NCBI GenBank assembly: GCA_913050115.1
Contig: CAJWZU010000030.1
Coordinates: forward strand, 1 to 34,536
Direction of reading: 5' to 3'
From: an uncultured Cellvibrionales bacterium
Lineage (GTDB): Bacteria > Pseudomonadota > Gammaproteobacteria > Pseudomonadales > Cellvibrionaceae
Length of the DNA: 34,536 nt
Part shown: positions 26,519 through 33,339 of the stretch, in pieces
How positions within the stretch are numbered: the stretch's first letter is position 1
Layout of the letters: every line of letters starts with the position of its first letter
Program-made: the position numbers and the translations under genes
Notes under the pieces: model-generated
Told to the model about the DNA's origin: nothing
Database searches by the model: none
The model's input: only the letters and a program-made list of their open reading frames with translations

Positions 26519-27019
26519 CTAGCAATTAGGGTGGTTCTCTAAAGTCGGCCGTATGCGGCTGAAATGATCGTGCATTTTGTCATTCATCAGCTTGCTAAAT
26601 TGGCTGCTACCTATGTGAATAAGGTGTTTATGATCGCCCGCCTCCAAGTAAATATCCTGAGCCTCAAGTAGCTCATCATCCCAGATCACGCTCATACCAT
26701 AGGCTTCCCCGAGTGCTGGTACAGCCCCGTGTTGGCAGTCATTAAAGAGCTCATCCAGCTCATCTTCGTCGGCTAACCTTAAGTGGCGGTCGAATATCTG
26801 ATTCAAGGTTAGACGTCGCACTTTGTTTTGTGCCGGCAGTACACACATGGTGTAGTGCAAATCTTCATCGCGAAAAACCACGCCTTTGGCTAATGTCAGG
26901 CTGTCGATGTGCGCGGCACGAACGGTGCTGAAGGAGTCTTGGCTGTAATCGTGGCAGAGCAGATCAAAGTTAACCTGCTTTGTGTTGAGGTAGTTCTCTA
27001 CAGTGATAGCAATGCCCAT
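26519..27019 (-). CDS. YbaK/ProRS-editing-domain aminoacyl-tRNA deacylase
   Basis: A 166-residue stand-alone editing-domain protein. Family features are the N-terminal VNFDLLCHDYSQDSFSTVRAAHI, the KGVVFRDEDLHYTMCVLP strand containing the expected lysine, the GAVPALGEAYG loop and the terminal DIYLEAGDHKHLIHI. Related proteins hydrolyse mischarged tRNAs in trans; the specific amino acid cannot be read here. The ATG has an AGGAG site. It stands alone between a terminator and a 187-bp gap. Confidence 0.9.
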   Translation of the reverse strand: MGIAITVENYLNTKQVNFDLLCHDYSQDSFSTVRAAHIDSLTLAKGVVFRDEDLHYTMCVLPAQNKVRRLTLNQIFDRHLRLADEDELDELFNDCQHGAVPALGEAYGMSVIWDDELLEAQDIYLEAGDHKHLIHIGSSQFSKLMNDKMHDHFSRIRPTLENHPNC

Positions 27020-27206
27020 TCGGTACTCCTAGTATCGGGATCAACTGATCGTCTAATAACACCTAAGGCGGGGACAGAACTTGCAGCATTTTTTACAACT
27101 AAACGTGCCACAAATTTCGAGCCTAACGTGCTTGTGTCTCTTTAAGTATATGCATTTACCCACCTAGGCTAAGTACAAACTGAGATAAGCCCGTAGCGGC
27201 TTAGTG

Positions 27207-28382
27207 TCAATTGTTAGGAATCAGCAATAATTTACCGGTACTCGCTATGGCTTTGGGGTTATTAAGAGTGGGGCGCAATTGTTCCAGTACTTTTAGAGCG
27301 CTCAATCGGTAGCTGGTCAGCTTTCCGCCAGCGACAGAAATTAAGCGCGGCCGAGTGCGCTGATCAAGCTGGTAGAGGGTTTCTCGGTGGCGTCCAAACG
27401 GACTCTTACTCAACGCCTGCGGCAGTACTCGCAGGCCGCACAGGCGCTGCTGTATTTGTAGCTGCGCGGGCAACTCGGGAAAATAATGTCTGAGACTGTC
27501 GATAAGATAAGTCTCCTCTACGGCCAGTGTTTGAGCGTTACTGGGGTCTCCCTTATACGGCACCTCAGTGGTACCAACCAGCAACTCGTTTAAATAAGGC
27601 AGGGCAAAAATTGCTCTATGATCGCCGGGAGCTTCCATGTAGTAATAGTGCTTAATACCGGTGTTTTTAAGCAATAGGTGGCTGCCTTGAACCAATTCAA
27701 TATTGAGCGGAGTTTGCCTTGGGGTTGCCTTTGCGAGCAGTCCATTAACCCACGGCCCCGAGCAATTTACCACCGCAGCGGCCTCCAGAAATTGCTCGCG
27801 TCCATTGTGCATAAAGCCTATACGGCAGCCATCTTTATGGATGTCTACAGTGCTCACATCGGCCCCCAGCAGTAGTTCGGCACCCAAACTTTGCGCCGAT
27901 TGCACCACCGCTTGGGTCAATAGCTGGTCGTTAGTTTGGGCATCATAATAGTAATGTAGGCTGCGCAGTTGGTCGTGTTTTAAACCATCAAAACGTGCCC
28001 ATTGCGCGCGTGGAACCTCGCCATATTGACCGGCATGATTAAACCCTGACAGGGCTGAGTAAGCCGCGAGCCCTAGGCGTATCTGCCAGGGGCGGCGTTT
28101 GCTGTGATCAAAGATAGGGATATGAAAGCGCTGCAGTGCTATCAACTCGGGCGCCAATTGCAGCAGCAGTTGGCGCTCCAGTAGACACTCTCGCACCAGC
28201 GCGAATTGCGCCGATTCTAAATAGCGCAGGCCGCCGTGAATCAACTTAGACGAGTTGCTAGAAGTGGCGCCGCCGACACTGCACTTTTCTAAAATAGTTA
28301 CTTTAAAACCGGCAGCAGCGGCGGCCTGAGCAACCCCTGCACCTTGAATGCCAGCACCTATAACAACAATATGATCAGGCAT
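27207..28382 (-). CDS. FAD-dependent oxidoreductase related to glycerol-3-phosphate dehydrogenase (short form)
   Basis: A 391-residue protein with an N-terminal FAD-binding fold (VVIGAGIQGAGVAQAAAAAGF, residues 5-25) and the GlpD-like signature SSNSSKLIHGGLRYLE. Further GlpD-like blocks are YYDAQTNDQLLTQAVV, VNCSGPWVNGLL, VQGSHLLL, AIFALPYLNELLVGTTEVPY and SVAGGKLTSYR. Classical GlpD is about 500 residues; this protein ends where the C-terminal helical domain would begin. The start is the ATG of MPDHIVVIGAG, which overlaps the upstream kinase stop by 8 bp; an upstream extension lacks similarity. It probably oxidises a glycerol-3-phosphate-like substrate made by the kinase. Confidence 0.88.
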   Translation of the reverse strand: MPDHIVVIGAGIQGAGVAQAAAAAGFKVTILEKCSVGGATSSNSSKLIHGGLRYLESAQFALVRECLLERQLLLQLAPELIALQRFHIPIFDHSKRRPWQIRLGLAAYSALSGFNHAGQYGEVPRAQWARFDGLKHDQLRSLHYYYDAQTNDQLLTQAVVQSAQSLGAELLLGADVSTVDIHKDGCRIGFMHNGREQFLEAAAVVNCSGPWVNGLLAKATPRQTPLNIELVQGSHLLLKNTGIKHYYYMEAPGDHRAIFALPYLNELLVGTTEVPYKGDPSNAQTLAVEETYLIDSLRHYFPELPAQLQIQQRLCGLRVLPQALSKSPFGRHRETLYQLDQRTRPRLISVAGGKLTSYRLSALKVLEQLRPTLNNPKAIASTGKLLLIPNN

Positions 28383-29934
28383 TGGTAGAGTCTCCTGCAA
28401 TGCGCGTTTGCATCGCCTGCTGCCACAATGCAAAGCGGCGTTGCAGGCCAGAATTGTCTTGAGAGTTAATTTGAGAACTGACTTGAGAACTGACTTGAGA
28501 ACTGACTTGAGAGTTGTATTGAGCGTTTATTCTCGGCATAAATTGTTTGTCTATGGGCCTAGCGGGCCAGTCTCTGGGGCGGTTAACGGCCAAAAAAGCA
28601 ATACCGCGTAAGCTGGACTCAATATCTTGGCGGCGCACAACTACAAGCCCCAGTAAATCCGCCAGACGTTGACATAAGCCAGGGCTTGCCGCCATACCGC
28701 CACTGATCTCTATTCGCTGGCAAATGCTGTCACGCTGCAGCAATATCGCAATGTCGGCTAATTGAAAAATTAAGCTCTCGACCCAGCCGCACAGTTTTTC
28801 ATCGACGCTGTCGGCGCCCATAAATTCTGTCGCTATATCCGTGCGCCAGTAAGGCGCGCCTAAGCCGCTGACGCTATTAATGAGACACCCGCTCCAGTCA
28901 GATAAATCTTGCGCCAAGGCCAATTCAACCCGCTGCGGTGTAATCGGTTCTGAGCCTGGAATTTGCTGCTGCAGCCAGCTAAGCGCCGCCGCGCCACCAT
29001 TGACAGAACCTTCCCAGACCATTTTTTTATGGTGCCCACAAAACAGTGCTGGGCTGGTTAATAGTCCCGTGGGCGCTTTTTTACTGGTAGCCACTCTTTG
29101 GGCGAAAATTCCAGTACCCATATTAATGTAAAGGCTGTCTGTATCGATATCACCATCGGCGTATAAACTGGCGTTTTGATCGCGGTGCATGGCACTGACG
29201 CGCAGGGACTCACAGCCGAGAGCGGGCAGTGAAATATGGCCATAATCATCAATATTCTGTCGCAGTAATGGCAGTGCCGAGGGTGGGATACAGAAATACT
29301 GAACGAGACTATGAGACCAGTCGCTGCGCTGAATATTCCACAGCAGTGTGCGCTGCGCTGTGCCAGGGTCACACAGATGTTGTTGCCCTTGAGTGAGTAT
29401 AAACAACAGATAAGTGTTGAGCGGACCAAAAGCCAAACGACCATCGCGATTAGCCTCTTGCACCTCAGATAGATGTTTCAAACACCAAGAAAGCTTAGTA
29501 GCACCAAAATGGGCCGAAGTTTTTAGGCCGGTTATTTTTTCTATATCGGGTGCAAAATCTTGTGTTAAAAACTCGCTGGCGCGGGTGTCTTGCCAGCTAA
29601 TAATTGGCGTCAGAGCGCGGCCATTGTTTTTATCCCAGCAGACAAAACTCGACCCTTGCCCGGTGATACCGACATACAGTAGGTCGGCTTTATCGGGGTA
29701 GTATTGCAGTGCCTTAATAGCCGACACTGCCGCGCGAGTATAATCGTCGCAGTCATATTCAACACGCCGACCGTCATCGGACCTTTGCGCCTGGCAATCT
29801 CTATGCTGGTACAGCAGGCATTCACCGCTTGCACTATACAGTGCTGCGGCGGGGCCTTGACCACCCAAATCGATAGCCACAATAGCGGCCTGCTTGTTGC
29901 TGTTGTGTGTACTTGCCGAGTTTTTTGTCGCCAT
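28375..29934 (-). CDS. FGGY-family carbohydrate kinase (glycerol-kinase-like, diverged)
   Basis: A 519-residue cytosolic sugar/polyol kinase. It keeps the general FGGY layout: VAIDLGGQGPAAALY at the N-terminus, GITGQGSSFVCWDK, HRDQNASLYADG with the catalytic-type Asp, WEGSVNGGAAALSWL, GLGAPYWRTDI and the C-terminal ISGGMAASPGLCQRLADLLG. The first phosphate loop (DLGGQGP instead of DxGTTSS) and the Arg-Glu pair that binds glycerol in GlpK (NQRET, here GQGSS) are changed, so glycerol may not be the substrate. A Ser/Gln-rich repeat lies near the C-terminus. It is followed by the GlpD-like gene, together forming a kinase-dehydrogenase operon. Confidence 0.87.
   Translation of the reverse strand: MATKNSASTHNSNKQAAIVAIDLGGQGPAAALYSASGECLLYQHRDCQAQRSDDGRRVEYDCDDYTRAAVSAIKALQYYPDKADLLYVGITGQGSSFVCWDKNNGRALTPIISWQDTRASEFLTQDFAPDIEKITGLKTSAHFGATKLSWCLKHLSEVQEANRDGRLAFGPLNTYLLFILTQGQQHLCDPGTAQRTLLWNIQRSDWSHSLVQYFCIPPSALPLLRQNIDDYGHISLPALGCESLRVSAMHRDQNASLYADGDIDTDSLYINMGTGIFAQRVATSKKAPTGLLTSPALFCGHHKKMVWEGSVNGGAAALSWLQQQIPGSEPITPQRVELALAQDLSDWSGCLINSVSGLGAPYWRTDIATEFMGADSVDEKLCGWVESLIFQLADIAILLQRDSICQRIEISGGMAASPGLCQRLADLLGLVVVRRQDIESSLRGIAFLAVNRPRDWPARPIDKQFMPRINAQYNSQVSSQVSSQVSSQINSQDNSGLQRRFALWQQAMQTRIAGDSTNA
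28459..28518 (-). repeat. 12-bp in-frame minisatellite in the kinase gene
   Basis: Three identical units of TTGAGAACTGAC at 28471-28506 are flanked on each side by one diverged unit (TTGAGAGTTAAT and TTGAGAGTTGTA). They encode S-S-Q-V type tetrapeptides near the kinase C-terminus, after the conserved fold. Unit changes keep the frame. Confidence 0.9.
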
Positions 29935-30013
29935 ACTCGCACCTGTATTAAGCCTCAGCGAGAAAGTGCAATAAGGCTTAATAATGAGTTTAGCTTAGCG
30001 ACAAACTTAGGGT

Positions 30014-30568
30014 TTATTTATTGGCCGAGTAAGGGTCCACAGCCGCCAAATAGGCGATCATAGCGGCGCGCTGTTTTTGATCCGCGAGCCAGTCTCGGAG
30101 CGCTTTAAGTTTGGCGTGTCCCTGTTCGCTAAATTTATCATCATAGAGACCCTCAAATGTGGCTTTGGCAGAATCGTCACGAACCTGTTTTTGCCAGGGC
30201 GCAGTGAAAATTTTATTTAGGCTGGTGGCTAAGCCTCGGTCTTTCAACAGTTGCCATTCGCCGCGATCGAGCCAAATACCGTTAACACTGGGGCTTAAAT
30301 CTAGGCGATGGTTGTTGTCATGGCAGATGCGATATTTCAACATTAAGCTGCCAGTTACCGGGCACAATAGCGCCTGTTGTGTGTCTTCGGCCTCAATAGC
30401 CACGGTTGGCAGTCCGCTAACGTCAAAGTCTTCGGCATTTTGCTGCCAAGATAAATAATCAACAAGATAAATCCAGTTGCCCCCACATTTATCACAGGTG
30501 TAGGCGCTGAACAAAGTATCAATATAACCGGGCTCTAATCGTCCCTGCTTGCAGCTGGTGCACTTCAT
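30014..30568 (-). CDS. Zinc-ribbon (zf-TFIIB-like) protein, 184 residues
   Basis: A soluble protein with an N-terminal zinc ribbon, MKCTSCKQG...YTCDKCGGNWI (Cys 3, 6, 25, 28). A second related segment, CPVTGSLMLKYRI...LDLSPSVNGIWLDRGEWQLL, keeps the GIWLDRGEW signature of zf-TFIIB proteins but has lost three of its four cysteines. The C-terminal part is charged and helical. The function of such proteins is unknown; nucleic-acid or protein binding is likely. An AAGGAA site precedes the ATG. The upstream spacer carries a 14-bp repeat. Confidence 0.82.
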   Translation of the reverse strand: MKCTSCKQGRLEPGYIDTLFSAYTCDKCGGNWIYLVDYLSWQQNAEDFDVSGLPTVAIEAEDTQQALLCPVTGSLMLKYRICHDNNHRLDLSPSVNGIWLDRGEWQLLKDRGLATSLNKIFTAPWQKQVRDDSAKATFEGLYDDKFSEQGHAKLKALRDWLADQKQRAAMIAYLAAVDPYSANK

Positions 30569-30583
30569 ATTATTTCCTTATTA

Positions 30584-30639
30584 GTTATGCGCCAATGGTT
30601 ATGCGTTAATAGTTAGGCGTTAATAGTTATGCGAATTAT
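30584..30639. repeat. 14-bp tandem repeat, four units, upstream of the zinc-ribbon gene
   Basis: GTTATGCG or GTTAGGCG starts at 30584, 30598, 30612 and 30626, exactly 14 bp apart; the consensus unit is GTTATGCGTTAATA. It begins 16 bp before the zinc-ribbon ATG, so it lies in the leader or promoter of that minus-strand gene. It could be a slippage repeat or a multi-site operator. Confidence 0.85.
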
Positions 30640-30831
30640 TTCGGGCTCAGTGGGTGTCGATTTAAGCCTGTATCGCATTATTAAGTGAGGCCGGTTTAAT
30701 GCCTTCGATAATATTTGCTAACACCTGACACACATTATTCTCGACCACGCCAAGATGTATGGCGATGGCGAAACCGCTACTCGAATGAACAGTTATTTCT
30801 ACCTAATCGCGACACTTTGTCACGAATAATT

Positions 30832-31164
30832 TTATTCTTGTGGCTGACTTGCCGCGGCAAAAGTAATCAGCTCTTGCGCCGCTTGTTCTTTAATTTGCAG
30901 GCGTTCAGACTCATCTAACCCATAACGTTTGGCCAAGTCGATAAAATCTTGTTCAGACAAACTCAGCGTTAGCCTCGGGCGCACAGCGCGCGATTTAACC
31001 GGCAGAGCCAGTATTTGTCTGACTTGGTCCGAGGGCGTTAACTGGTTGTCCAGCGCCAGTTTCTTAATCACCGTTTGAGTCTCGCTGCCAACATCAAAGG
31101 CCACTTGGGTGGCCTTGGCAGCTTGACGCTCTTTTTCCCACAAAGGGTTGTTGCGGCTCGGCAT
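30832..31164 (-). CDS. Small protein with predicted ribbon-helix-helix DNA-binding fold
   Basis: A 110-residue protein; I do not know a named family for it. Two segments fit the RHH pattern of strand, helix, turn, helix: TQVAFDVG followed by VIKKLALDNQLTPSDQVRQIL (about 18-52), and RLTLSLSEQDFIDLAKRYGLDESERLQIKE (about 65-95). The first has the CopG-like 'LA...glspSd.vR..L' spacing. It is the last gene of the DUF2170-PspA operon, starting 2 bp after the pspA stop. It is my candidate for the regulator of the four palindromes at 32321-32568. The fold and the role are both inferred. Confidence 0.7.
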   Translation of the reverse strand: MPSRNNPLWEKERQAAKATQVAFDVGSETQTVIKKLALDNQLTPSDQVRQILALPVKSRAVRPRLTLSLSEQDFIDLAKRYGLDESERLQIKEQAAQELITFAAASQPQE

Positions 31165-31166
31165 AT

Positions 31167-31853
31167 CTACAAACTCTTTTTCAGTCGCGCCAGTACCGAC
31201 GCGCTGTTGCTGTTTTTTGTGCTAATACCGGCAGCGGCCAGTTGTGCCTGCAGTGAACGGTCATCCTCGGCGGCGCTCAGTTGACCGCCGGCGGTCAGCT
31301 GGTCATCTGTCATTTGCTGCTTGCGACGAATACGATCCAGTGATTGGCGCGCAGTATTAAGGTTAGAGTGGTTGGCGGCAATATTCTCACTCACGGCCAG
31401 GGTGGCTTTTTGCACACTGTCAGTGGTTTTTACCATCAGCAGTTCGCGCTCATGGTCAGCAATACTTCGCTCGGCCTTGCGTACTTGGCTTTTAATGAGA
31501 TTTACTTGAGCATGCAGTTTTCGCTGCGCGCTTTGCTGCTGTTTAAGCTCCTCTTCAAACGCGGCAATTTTTTCCGCAATGTGCAGCGCCAATGCTTCAT
31601 TGTCTTTTTTTAGCGCCTCAACCACATAAACTTCGCGCTCATGTATTTTTTCTTCAAGACTTTTTACTGTCCGCCTACTCTGCATTTCACTCGCCATAAC
31701 TTCGGTCAGACTCTCGCGAGCCGTGTTTAAGTGGTGGCGCGCATCCTCTATTTCTTGCTCGTAAATGACCATGGCATTGGCATCAATAACACTCTCGCCT
31801 ATTTCGCGAGCGCCGCCCCGAATCGCAGTCATTAGTTGCTTCAAAATATTCAT
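31167..31853 (-). CDS. PspA/IM30 family protein (YjfJ-like)
   Basis: A 228-residue, almost wholly helical coiled-coil protein of the PspA/IM30 (ESCRT-III-like) superfamily, which binds the cytoplasmic face of the inner membrane and stabilises it under stress. The N-terminal amphipathic helix MNILKQLMTAIRGGAREIGE, the following AMVIYEQEIEDARHHL hairpin segment and long heptad-rich helices are typical. The closest named relative by context is E. coli YjfJ, because the DUF2170 (YjfI-type) gene lies upstream. The ribosome binding site GGGAAAG is good. No pspF-type regulator gene is visible in this window. Confidence 0.92.
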   Translation of the reverse strand: MNILKQLMTAIRGGAREIGESVIDANAMVIYEQEIEDARHHLNTARESLTEVMASEMQSRRTVKSLEEKIHEREVYVVEALKKDNEALALHIAEKIAAFEEELKQQQSAQRKLHAQVNLIKSQVRKAERSIADHERELLMVKTTDSVQKATLAVSENIAANHSNLNTARQSLDRIRRKQQMTDDQLTAGGQLSAAEDDRSLQAQLAAAGISTKNSNSASVLARLKKSL

Positions 31854-31882
31854 AATCGACTTTCCCAGTATGGTCTTAAGGG

Positions 31883-32290
31883 TTATTTCAGCAGGTCTTC
31901 CACGGCTTCAAGTGCCGCAATGGCGTTGTCACTGAGTGCGACTATTTCGCGCAGTACATTGTCAAATAGCGAATGCGTCGACAGGGCACCAAACAGGGCG
32001 TACTGGTGTTCAATTTTGGCCCAGGCCGACAGTGGTATAGGCACATTTAATTGCAGGCAGCGCTCATTTAACTCGGCGTGGCGGCCCGCAATCACTTCAT
32101 CCTCATGAAAAAGGTAGGCGATGCACAGCATTTGAGTGTCGGTAAGGGTGATATAAATGGGAAACTCTTCCTGTCCCGACACCTCTATTTGCAGTACTGG
32201 CTGCGAGCCAGGTATCGGCAAACAGTTAAAGCGCCGACCCTCATAGCTGGCATCGGCCAGCTTTAGGGTTAACTCCTGTAGTGGACTCAT
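31883..32290 (-). CDS. DUF2170 family protein (YjfI-like)
   Basis: A 135-residue cytosolic protein of unknown function, first gene of the operon with PspA. The pattern LQIEVSGQEEFPIYITLTDTQMLCIAYLFHEDEV, then LSAWAKIEHQYALFGALS and the C-terminal LSDNAIAALEAVEDLL, matches the DUF2170 family found next to YjfJ-type PspA genes. I chose the ATG at 32290 over the GTG one codon earlier because of its spacing from the AAGGTG site. Transcription is expected from the promoter region carrying palindromes 1 and 2. Confidence 0.88.
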   Translation of the reverse strand: MSPLQELTLKLADASYEGRRFNCLPIPGSQPVLQIEVSGQEEFPIYITLTDTQMLCIAYLFHEDEVIAGRHAELNERCLQLNVPIPLSAWAKIEHQYALFGALSTHSLFDNVLREIVALSDNAIAALEAVEDLLK

Positions 32291-32320
32291 CACAACACCT
32301 TTTGGTTAGGTTAAATCATA

Positions 32321-32333
32321 GACATATTATGTC
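32321..32333. promoter_or_regulatory. Operator candidate 1 (13-bp palindrome)
   Basis: GACATATTATGTC, a perfect inverted repeat of GACATA about one central base. It lies 31 bp upstream of the DUF2170 ATG and 35 bp from the next copy. Confidence 0.8.
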
Positions 32334-32355
32334 TGAAAGCTAAATTAATCAGCGC

Positions 32356-32368
32356 GACATATTATGTC
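32356..32368. promoter_or_regulatory. Operator candidate 2 overlapping a minus-strand -35 element
   Basis: Identical to copy 1. Read on the minus strand, the flanking bases give TTGACA (32370-32365), a consensus -35. A weak -10 (TAATTT) follows at 17-bp spacing, giving a plausible promoter for the DUF2170-PspA operon. Confidence 0.8.
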
Positions 32369-32522
32369 AACAATTTTTTCTTGCAATTTTTACCGTTGGC
32401 ACTAAAAATCACGGTCCTCTTCATCTTGTCTATAAAGACAATTCTGGTGAGTAAAGGAAGACAATTAAAAGTAAAAGGGACAAGTCGAGCCACCGAGTAC
32501 ACAGCAGCCAATATTAATTATT

Positions 32523-32535
32523 GACATAATATGTC
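32523..32535. promoter_or_regulatory. Operator candidate 3 overlapping a plus-strand -35 element
   Basis: GACATAATATGTC, the same palindrome with central A. Preceded by TT it forms TTGACA (32521-32526); CATAAT follows at 15-bp spacing and TAATCT at 17 bp. Confidence 0.8.
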
Positions 32536-32553
32536 AGAAACCATAATCTCTGC

Positions 32554-32582
32554 TTGACATATTATGTCGTGCGCCGTGTTAT
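32554..32582 (+). promoter_or_regulatory. Promoter of the yqiJ/flotillin-type operon with operator candidate 4
   Basis: A consensus -35 TTGACA (32554-32559) is followed after 17 bp by TGTTAT (32577-32582). The palindrome GACATATTATGTC (32556-32568) covers the -35 and spacer, so a bound protein would block RNA polymerase. The expected transcript starts near 32589, just before an AGGAG site and the ATG at 32607. Confidence 0.75.
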
Positions 32583-32606
32583 CACGGCATTCACAAGGAG
32601 AGCGCA

Positions 32607-33293
32607 ATGATTGCACTCAGCTATTTATTGGAAGATTTCCTACAAATTGTTACGTCGTTTCCAGCCATTATCTATTCGGTATTACTGACCGTAACCATTA
32701 TTTTGGCGCTGTTGACGATTGTCGGGCTGTTCGATATCGACGGGCCTGAATTCGATTTAGATTTTGATGGTGATGGTGATGGTGATGTTGATTTTTCTGC
32801 CGATGCACCGACCGCCGAAGGTTTGGCGGGCTTCATGTTGGCTTGGGGGTTGACTGGTGTCCCTATTACATTTGTTTTTAGTACATTATCACTGGTTGGC
32901 TGGGTAATCTGTTACCAACTTGTTTACTTTACCTTTGATTATATTCCCGACGGTCTGCTCGAATATTTGGCGGGTGCAGTTATTCTTGTGATTAGTTTTT
33001 TTGCTTCGTTACCCATAACAGCGTTCATGATTAAACCTTTAAAAGGGTTGTTTAGTGGCGCACAGGCAAAATCAAATAAACACATTTTGGGGCAAGTCGC
33101 TGTTATTCGAAGTTCAAAAGTTACGGCCACTTTTGGCGAAGCGACATTCAATGATGGCGGAGCAGGATTGTTATTGCGCGTGCGCAACAGTGACGACAAT
33201 ACATTAAAAAAAGGTGATGCTGTTGTTTTGCTGCAATACAACAAAACTGATGGTACATACCTGGTTATTCCTGAGTCAGAATTTACACAGTAA
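32607..33293 (+). CDS. YqiJ-like membrane protein with OB-fold domain
   Basis: A 228-residue inner-membrane protein. Hydrophobic segments lie at about 20-40, 75-105 and 120-145, and the C-terminal 155-228 is a beta-rich OB/NfeD-type domain (GQVAVIRSSKVTATFGEATF...GDAVVLLQYNKTDGTYLVIP). Residues 43-63 form an Asp/Gly-rich loop (DIDGPEFDLDFDGDGDGDVD) encoded partly by GATGGT repeats; similar acidic loops occur in YqiJ relatives. Partners of this type travel with flotillins and help membrane organisation. It starts at ATG after AGGAG and is followed 46 bp later by the flotillin gene. Confidence 0.87.
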   Translation: MIALSYLLEDFLQIVTSFPAIIYSVLLTVTIILALLTIVGLFDIDGPEFDLDFDGDGDGDVDFSADAPTAEGLAGFMLAWGLTGVPITFVFSTLSLVGWVICYQLVYFTFDYIPDGLLEYLAGAVILVISFFASLPITAFMIKPLKGLFSGAQAKSNKHILGQVAVIRSSKVTATFGEATFNDGGAGLLLRVRNSDDNTLKKGDAVVLLQYNKTDGTYLVIPESEFTQ

Positions 33294-33339
33294 TAAATAT
33301 AAATCTTAATCTTTAAATTAATTAAATGGAGTAGTTACT

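Noticed and set aside
27188-27202. Hairpin AAGCC/GGCTT after the GlpD-like gene as its terminator
   Set aside because: The stem is short and no T run follows on the minus strand.
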